DNA of 64,000 bases from Thiomicrorhabdus sp965602805 (lineage in GTDB: Bacteria > Pseudomonadota > Gammaproteobacteria > Thiomicrospirales > Thiomicrospiraceae), in contig CBFCZK010000004.1 of NCBI GenBank assembly GCA_965602805.1, positions 124,001-188,000 on the forward strand, written 5' to 3'. Positions 43,482 through 51,934 of this stretch are shown one piece after another (the first letter of the stretch is position 1; the number at the start of each line of letters is the position of its first letter). The position numbers and the translations under genes were made by a program. The notes beneath the pieces are model-generated. The model did no database searches. It worked only from the letters and a program-made list of their open reading frames with translations, and was not told where the DNA came from.

Positions 43482-44459
43482 TCAGTAATCACTCACTAAT
43501 GGCTCAAAAAAAGAGTCAATCAATGCGAGCTGTGTTTCTGGCGTATGCAGCTGGTTAAACTGTTTGCGTAAGTCTTGACCTGCTGGCAGGTGTTGTCCAT
43601 ACCAGCCGATGTGCTTACGGGCAATTCTGACACCGAGTAACTCTCCATATAAAAGATGCAGACCTGAAATGTGCTGCGTTATGGTCTGATAAAACTCGTC
43701 AAACGTTGGCTCAGCAAATTTACCACCAGTTTTAAGGTAATGATTTATCTCACGAAAAATCCACGGATAGCCTTGCGAGGCTCTGCCAATCATAATGCCA
43801 TCTACAGCCGTATATTTTAATACAAATTCGGCCTGTTCGGGGGTGCAAATATCACCATTTGCAATCACTGGGATATCGATGCCCTGTTTAACGGCTTTGA
43901 TTGTGTCATATTCTGCCAAACCTCTAAATTTATCTTCGCGAGTTCTGCCGTGAATAGTGATGGCTTGCAGGCCTTGTTGTTGGGCAATTTCTGCGATTTG
44001 CAGGGCATTGCGATTCTCTACATCGGTGCCCGTGCGGGTTTTGACGGTAACGGGCACGTTAACAGCGGAGACGACCGCTGCGAAAATATCCGTGACTCGA
44101 CCTGGATCCGCCATTAAGGCCGAACCTGCGGCGACACTACAGACTTTTTTGGCGGGGCAGCCCATGTTTAAATCGATAATTTGTGCGCCGAGCGAGACTT
44201 GCCAGGCAGCCGCCTCTGCCAGTTCATGTGGGTCTGTACCAATTAATTGAATCGCGCGCGGTTCTGGGTCGTTCAGGCTGGCTTGTCGGGTTGAAGACTT
44301 TTTGGACTCCCACAGCTCCTTTTTAGATGCAACCATCTCTGCCAGCGTATAACAGGCACCATTTTGTCGACAGATTTCTCTAAAGACAGCATCGGTAATG
44401 CCCGCCATGGGGGCAAGCACGATATTGTGTTCAAAAACGTGAGGACCAATCTTTAGCAT
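43482..44459 (-). CDS. dusB: tRNA-dihydrouridine synthase B
   Basis: FMN enzyme reducing uridine to dihydrouridine in the tRNA D-loop. LAPMAGITDAVFR near the N-terminus, active-site Cys in NMGCPAKKV, and TIHGRTREDKFRG. 325 residues. First gene of dusB-fis. Confidence 0.95.
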   Translation of the reverse strand: MLKIGPHVFEHNIVLAPMAGITDAVFREICRQNGACYTLAEMVASKKELWESKKSSTRQASLNDPEPRAIQLIGTDPHELAEAAAWQVSLGAQIIDLNMGCPAKKVCSVAAGSALMADPGRVTDIFAAVVSAVNVPVTVKTRTGTDVENRNALQIAEIAQQQGLQAITIHGRTREDKFRGLAEYDTIKAVKQGIDIPVIANGDICTPEQAEFVLKYTAVDGIMIGRASQGYPWIFREINHYLKTGGKFAEPTFDEFYQTITQHISGLHLLYGELLGVRIARKHIGWYGQHLPAGQDLRKQFNQLHTPETQLALIDSFFEPLVSDY

Positions 44460-44480
44460 GTTTCTAAAGGTACTTTTTTT

Positions 44481-44504
44481 AAACCGACCAGGCCTGGTCG
44501 GTTT
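44481..44504. repeat. 24-bp palindrome with central ACCAGGCCTGGT
   Basis: AAACCGACCAGG joined to its exact inverse CCTGGTCGGTTT (12-mer at 44487). It lies between prmA and dusB. No T run follows on the reverse strand that carries these genes, so a terminator role there is doubtful. Confidence 0.85.
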
Positions 44505-44518
44505 GTTTTCGACGATTT

Positions 44519-44543
44519 TAGAAGCACCCTTAGAGTGCTTCTA
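44519..44543. repeat. Short hairpin TAGAAGCAC...GTGCTTCTA
   Basis: Nine-bp arms around CCTTAGA; relative of the hairpin at 4972. Confidence 0.55.
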
Positions 44544-44597
44544 TTCACGATTGTAGGCATGATGTTAAGCATGGTTGTGATCATGGTTCTAAGCATA

Positions 44598-45473
44598 TTA
44601 AGCCCTGGTGCCCGCTAAAAGACCCCATTCATCCAGCTGCTCAAAAGTATCAAGTTCAACGCCTAGGCCACGGTAGTGGCTGATTAATCCCTCTGCTTGA
44701 TTTGCTAATAAGCCAGAGAGTATCAGAGTCCCATCAGGCTTGAGTAAGCGGATAAATTCAGGGGCTAATTCTTTGACTGGCCCCGCAAGAATATTGGCAA
44801 CCAATACATCAACAGGCTCGGAATCAAAGTCTTTGACCAGTTCAAAAGGAATCTTCTCATGATTGCGTTCAGCGTTTTGACGGCTGGCCGTAATGGCTTG
44901 TGGGTCAATGTCGGTTCCAGCAACAGAGGCCGCACCTAATTTTTGAGCCGCTAAGGCAAGAATGCCTGAGCCACAGCCGTAATCAATGACGCTCAGGTTT
45001 TTAGGGACGTGTTGATCTAACCAAGTTAAACATAACGAGGTAGTAGGGTGCGTGCCCGTTCCAAATGCCATGCCAGGATCTAACATTAAATTCACGGCAT
45101 CTGGTTGAGGCGCTTCAAGCCAGCTTGGGACAATCCAAAGATTGTCGCCAAATTGCATAGGCTTGAATAGATCCATCCAGGCGCGAATCCAATCTTTGTC
45201 TTCAAGTTGCTCAATTTTATAGGCTGCGGCAGGGACGTCAGGCATGAGTAAAGTCAGTTGTTGAATGACGGCTTGCGGTTCGATTTCGGCATCAAACAAG
45301 CCAACCACTTTGGTTTTGTCCCAAATAGGGGTTGTACCCAGTTCAGGTTCAAAAATAGGTTGATCCTGCGCATCCTCGAAAGTCACTGAAGCGGCATTAA
45401 CCTCCATAAATGCATCTGAAAGAGGTTCTGCAATCGCTTCTGCAACGACCGTGTTTATTTGAATCCAAGCCAT
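44598..45473 (-). CDS. prmA: Ribosomal protein L11 methyltransferase
   Basis: Trimethylates L11. The N-terminal substrate-binding domain is followed by the SAM fold VIDYGCGSGILALAAQ and the NILAGPVKELAPE motif. 291 residues. Placement between accC and dusB is common in gammaproteobacteria. Confidence 0.95.
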   Translation of the reverse strand: MAWIQINTVVAEAIAEPLSDAFMEVNAASVTFEDAQDQPIFEPELGTTPIWDKTKVVGLFDAEIEPQAVIQQLTLLMPDVPAAAYKIEQLEDKDWIRAWMDLFKPMQFGDNLWIVPSWLEAPQPDAVNLMLDPGMAFGTGTHPTTSLCLTWLDQHVPKNLSVIDYGCGSGILALAAQKLGAASVAGTDIDPQAITASRQNAERNHEKIPFELVKDFDSEPVDVLVANILAGPVKELAPEFIRLLKPDGTLILSGLLANQAEGLISHYRGLGVELDTFEQLDEWGLLAGTRA

Positions 45474-45480
45474 CTTATCT

Positions 45481-45545
45481 GTCCTTTGTAAAACACAAAA
45501 GCACGAAGACCGAAGTTGAGTAACTTCGAGTCTCCGTGCCTGAGT
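45481..45545. repeat. Degenerate CACGAAG-type hairpin
   Basis: AGCACGAAGACCGAAGTT faces AACTTCGAGTCTCCGTGC in the accC-prmA spacer. It lacks the central 12-mer. Confidence 0.5.
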
Positions 45546-45575
45546 GATTAAATCTTTTTTAGTTCAGGGGTTAAT

Positions 45576-46925
45576 CTAAACCAAATGCTCTAAACGTTCT
45601 TCTAAATAATGGATATTACGTCCACCATCACAGAAACCGCCATCGTTCATGATTTCGCGTTGTAGATGAATATTGGTTTCAATACCTTTAATGACCATCT
45701 CGCTTAAAGCGCCATCCATACGACGAATCGCAGTGGTACGGTCACTGCCGAAGCAGATCAGCTTACCAATCATGGAGTCATAATGTGGTGGAACTGAATA
45801 GCCTGTGTAGATGTGAGAATCCCAACGAACCCCTAAACCACCTGGCAAGTGTAAACGCTCAATGGTGCCCGGTGAAGGCATGAAGTTCTTAGCAGGGTTT
45901 TCAGCATTCACACGACACTCAATGGCATGGCCTGTGATTTTGATGTCTTCTTGTTTCAGGCTAAGAGGAATCCCCATCGCAATCTCAATTTGCGCCTTAA
46001 CCAAGTCAATACCCGTAACCATTTCAGTTACGCAATGCTCAACTTGTAAACGGGTGTTCATTTCAATAAAGAAGAACTCGCCATTTTCATATAAGAACTC
46101 GAATGTTCCTGCGCCACGGTAGTTGATTTCGATACAAGCATTCACACAAGCCGCACCAATTCGTGCACGTTGCTCTTCAGTCACACCTGGTGCAGGTGCT
46201 TCTTCAACCACTTTTTGGTGACGACGTTGCATAGAGCAATCACGTTCACCCAAGTGAATCGCGTTGCCTTGACCATCCGCTAAGATTTGAATCTCGACAT
46301 GACGTGGGTTTTCTAGGAATTTTTCCATGTAAACTTCTGGATTACCAAAGAAACTACCCGCTTCAGACTTTGTCAGCTGAATCGATTTAAGTAGGCTGGC
46401 TTCAGTATGCACAACACGCATACCTCTACCACCACCGCCACCAGAAGCTTTGATAATGATTGGGTAACCAATCTCTTTGGCAATTCGATGGTTTTCGGCA
46501 TCGTCTTCGCCAAGTGGTCCACCAGAACCCGGTACGGTCGGTACACCTGCGGCTTTCATGGCTCGAATGGCCATAACCTTATCACCCATAATGCGAATTG
46601 TTTCCGCTTTAGGGCCGATAAAGGCAAAACCACTCTCTTCAACGCGTTCTGCAAAGTCAGCGTTTTCAGATAAGAAACCGTAACCTGGGTGAATCGCACC
46701 CGCATCAGTGACTTCTGCTGCAGCAATAATCGCCGGAACATTCAAGTAACTGTTGGTGGAAGCGGGTGGTCCGATACAGACGGATTCATCGGCTAATAAA
46801 ACGTGTTTTAGAGTCGCATCTGCAGTTGAATGTACAGCAACGGTTTTAATGCCCAGTTCTTTACAGGCACGTAAAACACGTAAAGCAATTTCGCCACGGT
46901 TAGCAATGAGGATTTTTTCAATCAT
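45576..46925 (-). CDS. accC: Biotin carboxylase subunit of acetyl-CoA carboxylase
   Basis: Carboxylates biotin on AccB using ATP and bicarbonate. Full-length 449 residues: KILIANRGEIALRV start, GSGGPLGEDD, the Gly-rich KASGGGGGRGM loop, and EMNTRLQVEHCVTE. Begins 13 bp after accB. Confidence 0.97.
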   Translation of the reverse strand: MIEKILIANRGEIALRVLRACKELGIKTVAVHSTADATLKHVLLADESVCIGPPASTNSYLNVPAIIAAAEVTDAGAIHPGYGFLSENADFAERVEESGFAFIGPKAETIRIMGDKVMAIRAMKAAGVPTVPGSGGPLGEDDAENHRIAKEIGYPIIIKASGGGGGRGMRVVHTEASLLKSIQLTKSEAGSFFGNPEVYMEKFLENPRHVEIQILADGQGNAIHLGERDCSMQRRHQKVVEEAPAPGVTEEQRARIGAACVNACIEINYRGAGTFEFLYENGEFFFIEMNTRLQVEHCVTEMVTGIDLVKAQIEIAMGIPLSLKQEDIKITGHAIECRVNAENPAKNFMPSPGTIERLHLPGGLGVRWDSHIYTGYSVPPHYDSMIGKLICFGSDRTTAIRRMDGALSEMVIKGIETNIHLQREIMNDGGFCDGGRNIHYLEERLEHLV

Positions 46926-46938
46926 TTTGAAACCTTCC

Positions 46939-47421
46939 TTATTCGATTACGAATAGTGGTTGACCGAATTCAACAGCGTCACCGTTGACGCCGACGATTT
47001 TCTTAACCGTACCTGATTTATCAGACTCGATTGGGTTCATGATTTTCATCGCTTCGATAATGCATAACGTATCGCCTTCAGAAACTTGATCACCGACTTG
47101 TACAAAAGCGCCAGCATCAGGAGAAGGAGAGCCGTAGAAAGTTCCTACCATTGGAGATGTTACAACGTGGCCACTCATTTCTGCTGGAGCAGCAGGTGCC
47201 GCCGGAGCAACGGCAACCGGTGCCGCCGCCGCTACCGGTGCCGCCGCCGCTACAGGTGCTGCTTGAGTTGCAACAGGTGCAGAAGCAGCTGGTGCAGAAA
47301 TATAAACCGGCTCTTTGCTACGCGTGATGCGAATATTGTGCTCACCTTCTTTAATTTCGATTTCTGCAATGTCCGACTGCTCGACGATTTCAATTAACTT
47401 ACGAATTGAACGAATATCCAT
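46939..47421 (-). CDS. accB: Biotin carboxyl carrier protein
   Basis: Carries biotin on Lys in EAMKIMN within the C-terminal lipoyl-like domain (about 85-160). The N-terminal part (IRKLIEIVEQSDIAEIEIKEG) binds AccC. The linker at about 43-82 is almost entirely Ala, Pro and Val, with internal duplication (PVAAAAPVAAAAPVA). 160 residues. Confidence 0.96.
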   Translation of the reverse strand: MDIRSIRKLIEIVEQSDIAEIEIKEGEHNIRITRSKEPVYISAPAASAPVATQAAPVAAAAPVAAAAPVAVAPAAPAAPAEMSGHVVTSPMVGTFYGSPSPDAGAFVQVGDQVSEGDTLCIIEAMKIMNPIESDKSGTVKKIVGVNGDAVEFGQPLFVIE

Positions 47422-47479
47422 GTTGTGAATCCTCTGCTTTAATTATTTTTTATTTGATTTTGTGTGTTTGATTTTTTAA

Positions 47480-47499
47480 ACGACTCACTGTCGAGTCGT
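47480..47499. other. Hairpin in the aroQ-accB spacer
   Basis: Arms ACGACTC and GAGTCGT with a 6-base loop, about 60 bp before accB. On the reverse strand it is followed by TTTAAAAAATC, so it might attenuate read-through from aroQ. AccB autoregulation is known elsewhere, but no link is shown here. Confidence 0.35.
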
Positions 47500-47512
47500 C
47501 CATTAAAATTTG

Positions 47513-47950
47513 TTAACTAATTTTTTCTGATGCGGCTAGAAACGCGAGTTCATAACCCTGTGTTCCCAGTCCTGCAATGACGCCATCGGCTAAATCAGAA
47601 AAATAAGAGTGTGCTCTAAAAGGTTCACGTTTATGAATATTAGAGAGGTGCACTTCTATAAAAGGGATGCTTACCGTTGCTAATGCATCGCGAATTGCCA
47701 CGCTGGTGTGGGTAAAGGCTGCAGGATTAATAATGATGTAATTGGTGCCATCATCCATCGCTTTGTGGATGCGTTCTACAATCTCGTGTTCGGCATTACT
47801 TTGAAAATTGAACAAACCAATATTGTGGTCATCGGCCAAAATTTCTAATGACTCGATGATATCCGCAAGTGTCTGGTGACCGTAAATTTCAGGTTCACGA
47901 CGACCAAGCATATTTAAGTTTGGACCGTTAATCACTAATAGCGTTGGCAT
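47513..47950 (-). CDS. aroQ: Type II 3-dehydroquinate dehydratase
   Basis: Third step of the shikimate pathway. VINGPNLNMLGRREPEIYG with the catalytic Tyr, NPAAFTHTSVAIRDAL, and the catalytic His in EVHLSNIHKRE. 145 residues. aroQ-accB-accC is a conserved order. Confidence 0.96.
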   Translation of the reverse strand: MPTLLVINGPNLNMLGRREPEIYGHQTLADIIESLEILADDHNIGLFNFQSNAEHEIVERIHKAMDDGTNYIIINPAAFTHTSVAIRDALATVSIPFIEVHLSNIHKREPFRAHSYFSDLADGVIAGLGTQGYELAFLAASEKIS

Positions 47951-48184
47951 GAGCTTATCCCAGTAAATCTAATTGCAAAAATTATAACTGAAAGTAGGGG
48001 TAACTGCTACGTAAAACCAATAAATGAAAGGGATTTTCTGCACGAAATGAGCTGTTCTGTATTTAAAAGTTATAAAGTTAAAGTTTTGAGGTGTGAGGGA
48101 AGTTGTGTGAGGGAATAATTTGAGGTGTATTTTGCTTTTAGGTGTCTAAAAGAGTCGGTTTGATGTTTATCGGTAGATAGGCAA

Positions 48185-48220
48185 TAAAAAAGCCCTGACA
48201 GAGTTAATCTGAACAGGGCG
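48185..48220 (-). terminator. Terminator of dsbD
   Basis: On the reverse strand GCCCTGTTCAGA pairs with TCTGTCAGGGC and is followed by TTTTTTA. Confidence 0.85.
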
Positions 48221-48275
48221 TTTTAATGCTGGGTAAACCGCTAAACAGCTTCAAATTTGTTTAAATCTTCAATTG

Positions 48276-50612
48276 TTATTGATAGGCTCGGTTAACGTTT
48301 TGGATAAAAACATCGGCTGGTTTAAAGCCAATCACACGTTGCGCTTTTTGTTCTGTCCCGGAAGTGTTAAAAAACAAAATTGCGGGTGGGCCGATTAAGC
48401 CGTATTTTTTCATCAGAGCTTTATCAATATCATCATTTTCAGTCACGTCCGCTTGTAGCAGCGTGACGCCTGTTAATGCCTGGTGAACCTGTGGTTGCGT
48501 AAAGGTCAGCTTTTCCATCTCTTTACAGCTTATACACCAGTCCGCATAAAAATCGAGCATAACGGGCTGACCTTTCGCTAATTCGACCTCTAAATCTTCA
48601 ATGCTTTTAATGGTCTTGAAGTTTAGGTGTTCAGATTGAGCCGCGCCTGAAGCGCTGCCGCCTTGAAAAGACTTAAGGGGCTGAAACATATCTTTGCTGC
48701 CGCCCATTAAGCCAGTCAAAATCATTAAACCGTAAAGGAATAAGACCAATGCGAAGCCTTTGACTAGTTTTAACCAACCTGATTTGCCTAAAGTCGATTC
48801 AAATGCACCCATGTAAACGGCAGAGATGATAAACAGCATCGCCCAACTTAGCATTGCGATTTCTACAGGGATAATGCGTTCAAGCATCCAGATAGCAATA
48901 CCAATGAGCATTACGCCAAAGACGGCTTTGACATTATCCATCCATGCGCCAGCACGTGGTAGAAGTTTACCAGCTGAAGTCCCTAGCAATAACAGAGGAA
49001 GTCCCATACCCATGCTCATTGCAAACAGGGCAACGCCACCTAAGATGGCATCACCAGTTTGACCAATGTAAATTAAGGCGCCGGCTAAAGGCGGTGCAAC
49101 ACAAGGCCCGACAATTAAGGCTGATAAAAAGCCCATAATAGCAACACCGGTTAAGGTGCCGCCTTGTTGTTTATTGGAAAGCCCCGTTAGTTTGGTTTGC
49201 AGACGGCTCGGTAACTGCAGTTCGTAAAAACCGAACATAGACAGTGAGAGTAGGATGAAAATCAAACTGAACGAGCCAATAATCCATGGGTTTTGGAACG
49301 CGACTTGCAGATTCTCACCAAAGACACCGGCCAATACACCCGCGACGGTATAGGTGACCGACATGGCGAGTACGTAAACCAATGACATAATAAACGCACG
49401 TTTAGTGGTGAGCGTATCGCCTTGACCAACAATGATGCTGGAAAGGATAGGAATCATCGGGAATACGCAGGGTGTAAAGGCTAACAGCAGTCCGAAGATA
49501 AAGAAGGTCGCAATGACAATCCAAACACTGCTGTTTTTCAGCGTGTCGGCAATTTGATCACTTTCTGAAAGGCCATCATTATCCCAAGCCGATTCGGCTT
49601 CCGATTTTGGGGCGACTGCATTGTCAGTTTGAGCACGGTCTGCTTGAGTAGAGGTTTGTATTGTGGTTGCAGAGCCAGAAGATAAATCACTGGCGTTGAC
49701 GCTAACAGACTTCTTCATCGGCGGGTAACAGACGCCGGCAGACGCTGAACAGCCTTGGAATTCAATCTCAAGGGTAACATCGTCTTGTAGATTGTTCAGT
49801 GGCAAGCTACCTATTATCTGGCCATGAAAGACATCGGTTTTACCGAATAATGGATCATCAATTCTCTCTGCTTTAGGCAGTTGCAAGGCACCAAGGCTGG
49901 CAGCTCCGTTGGTGACGCGAACTTTGAATTTGTCTTGGTAGAGATGATAGTCATCGGCAATGTTCCAAATGAGTTCCAATTGACCAGCGGCATTTATTTG
50001 GTGAGAAAACTGAAAAGCCTGATCCGCTTCTAGCAGTTCTGGTTGACCGCTGTCTTGTTTAAAAAAACTGTTGAGAGCCGATAAAGAACCAAATCCACCG
50101 GAAGCTTCGGGTGAAGCAGGTTGATTTGCGGCTTGGCTTGCTGGCAGTTCAATCTTAAAGGTACGTGTTTGCGGAGGGTAACAAACCCCAATCTTATCCG
50201 CGCAACCTTGGTATTTTATGGTGAGAGTGGTCGTTGTCGCAGCGTTTGAACTGTTTTCAAAAGGCAAGCTGGCCGTGGCGGCGTGTTCATAGGTTTTAGT
50301 CTTACCGAAGAGCGCATCATCTACTAACTTAGCTTTAGAATAGATTGCAGTTTGTACCGCTGTTGAGTCGGATGTGATCGACATTTTATCTCTGTAGAGA
50401 TGGTAGTCTTCAGCAATTTTCCATGAGATAAGGATATTTTGATCTTTGACAATCGGTGGCTGTAGTTTAAACGCATCGTCCACTTCAAGCAGTTCATCTT
50501 CGGCGTACACGGCAGGGGAGTGTGTCAATGACGTTAATAGTCCAACCAGGAGTAAGCTTACGAACAAGCTATTCATGACAGTTTTAAATAAACTCGTGTT
50601 ATTCTGAGGCAT
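48276..50612 (-). CDS. dsbD: Thiol:disulfide interchange protein DsbD with duplicated N-terminal domain
   Basis: Carries reducing power from cytoplasmic thioredoxin to the periplasm. After a signal peptide (about 1-37) come two consecutive DsbD-alpha domains: the first ends in YQGCADKIGVCYPP (near 135-148), the second in FQGCSASAGVCYPP (near 285-300), each preceded by a matching DYHLYxDK segment. The eight-helix membrane domain follows (FTPCVFPMIPILSSI, VGPCVAPPLAGAL), then the C-terminal thioredoxin domain FYADWCISCKEME. 778 residues against about 565 in E. coli; the second alpha domain explains the excess. Likely needed for cytochrome c maturation, relevant to fccA. Confidence 0.93.
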   Translation of the reverse strand: MPQNNTSLFKTVMNSLFVSLLLVGLLTSLTHSPAVYAEDELLEVDDAFKLQPPIVKDQNILISWKIAEDYHLYRDKMSITSDSTAVQTAIYSKAKLVDDALFGKTKTYEHAATASLPFENSSNAATTTTLTIKYQGCADKIGVCYPPQTRTFKIELPASQAANQPASPEASGGFGSLSALNSFFKQDSGQPELLEADQAFQFSHQINAAGQLELIWNIADDYHLYQDKFKVRVTNGAASLGALQLPKAERIDDPLFGKTDVFHGQIIGSLPLNNLQDDVTLEIEFQGCSASAGVCYPPMKKSVSVNASDLSSGSATTIQTSTQADRAQTDNAVAPKSEAESAWDNDGLSESDQIADTLKNSSVWIVIATFFIFGLLLAFTPCVFPMIPILSSIIVGQGDTLTTKRAFIMSLVYVLAMSVTYTVAGVLAGVFGENLQVAFQNPWIIGSFSLIFILLSLSMFGFYELQLPSRLQTKLTGLSNKQQGGTLTGVAIMGFLSALIVGPCVAPPLAGALIYIGQTGDAILGGVALFAMSMGMGLPLLLLGTSAGKLLPRAGAWMDNVKAVFGVMLIGIAIWMLERIIPVEIAMLSWAMLFIISAVYMGAFESTLGKSGWLKLVKGFALVLFLYGLMILTGLMGGSKDMFQPLKSFQGGSASGAAQSEHLNFKTIKSIEDLEVELAKGQPVMLDFYADWCISCKEMEKLTFTQPQVHQALTGVTLLQADVTENDDIDKALMKKYGLIGPPAILFFNTSGTEQKAQRVIGFKPADVFIQNVNRAYQ

Positions 50613-50892
50613 AATATTTTCTCATCTCATTTCTTATGAAGTATGGCTTGAAAACTTCATCGTTTAACCTTATATAAATTAAAATCTATATAAATTCATT
50701 GATTATTGTATGGCTTTAGGAAAATGATTTCGGTTAGCTCATTTTCTAGCGTCAGCCATTCTATAATACTTTTTACAATTGAGCAGGCCTGGTTTGTACT
50801 ACACTGGCCATTAAATGAATCCGAGTTAAGATTAATCGAGTATTGAAAATAATCAATACTCTAAAAACCCTTACAGTGAAAGAGACCTTGAT

Positions 50893-51396
50893 ATGCGCAT
50901 TTTATTTCTACTTTTGTTTGTTATCCCCTTAGTTGAACTGTATTTTTTGATTCAGGTCGGTGAAGAAATTGGCGCTTTGCCAACGGTTTTATTAACCATT
51001 TTTACCGCAATAGCGGGAATCGCTTTAATGAGAATGCAGGGCTTGGCAATTATGCAGAAGGCTCAGATTTCAATGGCATCTGGTCAGCCACCGGCGACCG
51101 AGGTGATGGAAGGCGTGTTTATCTTCCTGGGTGGAATCTTTCTGTTTTTTCCAGGATTAATTACTGATGGGATCGGTTTTCTGCTTCTCATGCCGTTTGT
51201 TAGACATTTCTTAATAAAGCAAAGTGTCAGTGGTATGCAGAGTCGTGGTGGGTTTCGTCAGAAAACTCAGCAAGATGAATATTACGAAGGAGAGTGGAGT
51301 GAGTCTTCAACGAATGCTCGTACTACACATCGTATCAAAGCCGAGATTATTGAAGGTGAAGTTGTTGAACCTGTGGATTCTGCTAAAAAGCCTTAG
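50893..51396 (+). CDS. fxsA: FxsA-family membrane protein
   Basis: 167 residues, cytoplasmic membrane, with hydrophobic segments at about 2-20, 28-46 and 75-105. The FxsA pattern is clear: PLVELYFLIQVG, MRMQG, and FPGLITDGIGFLLLMP. In E. coli overexpression of FxsA blocks F exclusion of phage T7. Many gammaproteobacteria carry it upstream of groES, but no groESL follows here, only repeats. The C-terminal 50 residues are charged. A near copy of the 12-mer (GCAGGCCTGGT) lies at 50783 in the upstream region shared with dsbD. Confidence 0.88.
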   Translation: MRILFLLLFVIPLVELYFLIQVGEEIGALPTVLLTIFTAIAGIALMRMQGLAIMQKAQISMASGQPPATEVMEGVFIFLGGIFLFFPGLITDGIGFLLLMPFVRHFLIKQSVSGMQSRGGFRQKTQQDEYYEGEWSESSTNARTTHRIKAEIIEGEVVEPVDSAKKP

Positions 51397-51410
51397 CCTG
51401 GGAAAAGATT

Positions 51411-51605
51411 AACCACGAAGGCACGAAGAAAGGACCTTTACGGGATATGACCAGGCCTGGTTGGATTGAAAACTCTGTTTTGGTGGTTCAGCAACGTTCA
51501 CCACGAAGACACGAAGTCACGAAGAAAAGACTTTATGAGAAAATTGTGTTGTTAAATAACCCTGCTTTTAAATAGATAATTCAAACCTACCAGGCCTGGT
51601 CACCG
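51411..51605. repeat. CACGAAG repeat fragments with two ACCAGGCCTGGT copies
   Basis: TTAACCACGAAGGCACGAAG, exact palindrome at 51450, another TTCACCACGAAGACACGAAG at about 51500, and an exact palindrome at 51589. Confidence 0.85.
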
Positions 51606-51705
51606 GTCATTGCGAGCAAAGCGAAGCAATCCAGGAGTTGACGTCTAAATACCGAGCTTTGCCGTGAGTCATGGGTTGCCACGTCACTGCATTCCTCGCA
51701 ATGAC
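51606..51705. repeat. GTCATTGCGAG dispersed repeat, copy 2 (inverted)
   Basis: 100 bp with the same 11-bp terminal inverted repeats as 24945-25043. Read on the reverse strand it aligns with copy 1 over its whole length (GTGACGTGGCAA, TATTTAGACGT, CCTGGATTGCTTCGC). Confidence 0.85.
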
Positions 51706-51725
51706 AGTGGTTTTTGTTTTTCTTA

Positions 51726-51916
51726 AACCTTCGTGTCTTCGTGGTTCAAAAAAGTCTAATATGGAATCATGGGGATAAAACAGAGTTCACCACGAAGGCA
51801 CGAAGAAAAGACTTTTAAAGGATATGCCCAGGCCTGGTTGGATTCAAACACCTTTTTTCAGTCTTAAGGTTTGTGTTTTCTTTTAAACCTTCGTGTCTTC
51901 GTGACTTCGTGGTTCA
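51726..51916. repeat. CACGAAG repeats: right half then a full copy with variant palindrome
   Basis: CTTCGTGTCTTCGTGGTTCA at 51728; then TTCACCACGAAGGCACGAAG at 51786, CCCAGGCCTGGT (one change from the usual 12-mer) at about 51827, and CCTTCGTGTCTTCGTGACTT at the right end. No gene lies between fxsA and the reverse-strand SDR gene. Confidence 0.8.
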
Positions 51917-51934
51917 AGGTGTTTTAAGAGTGTT

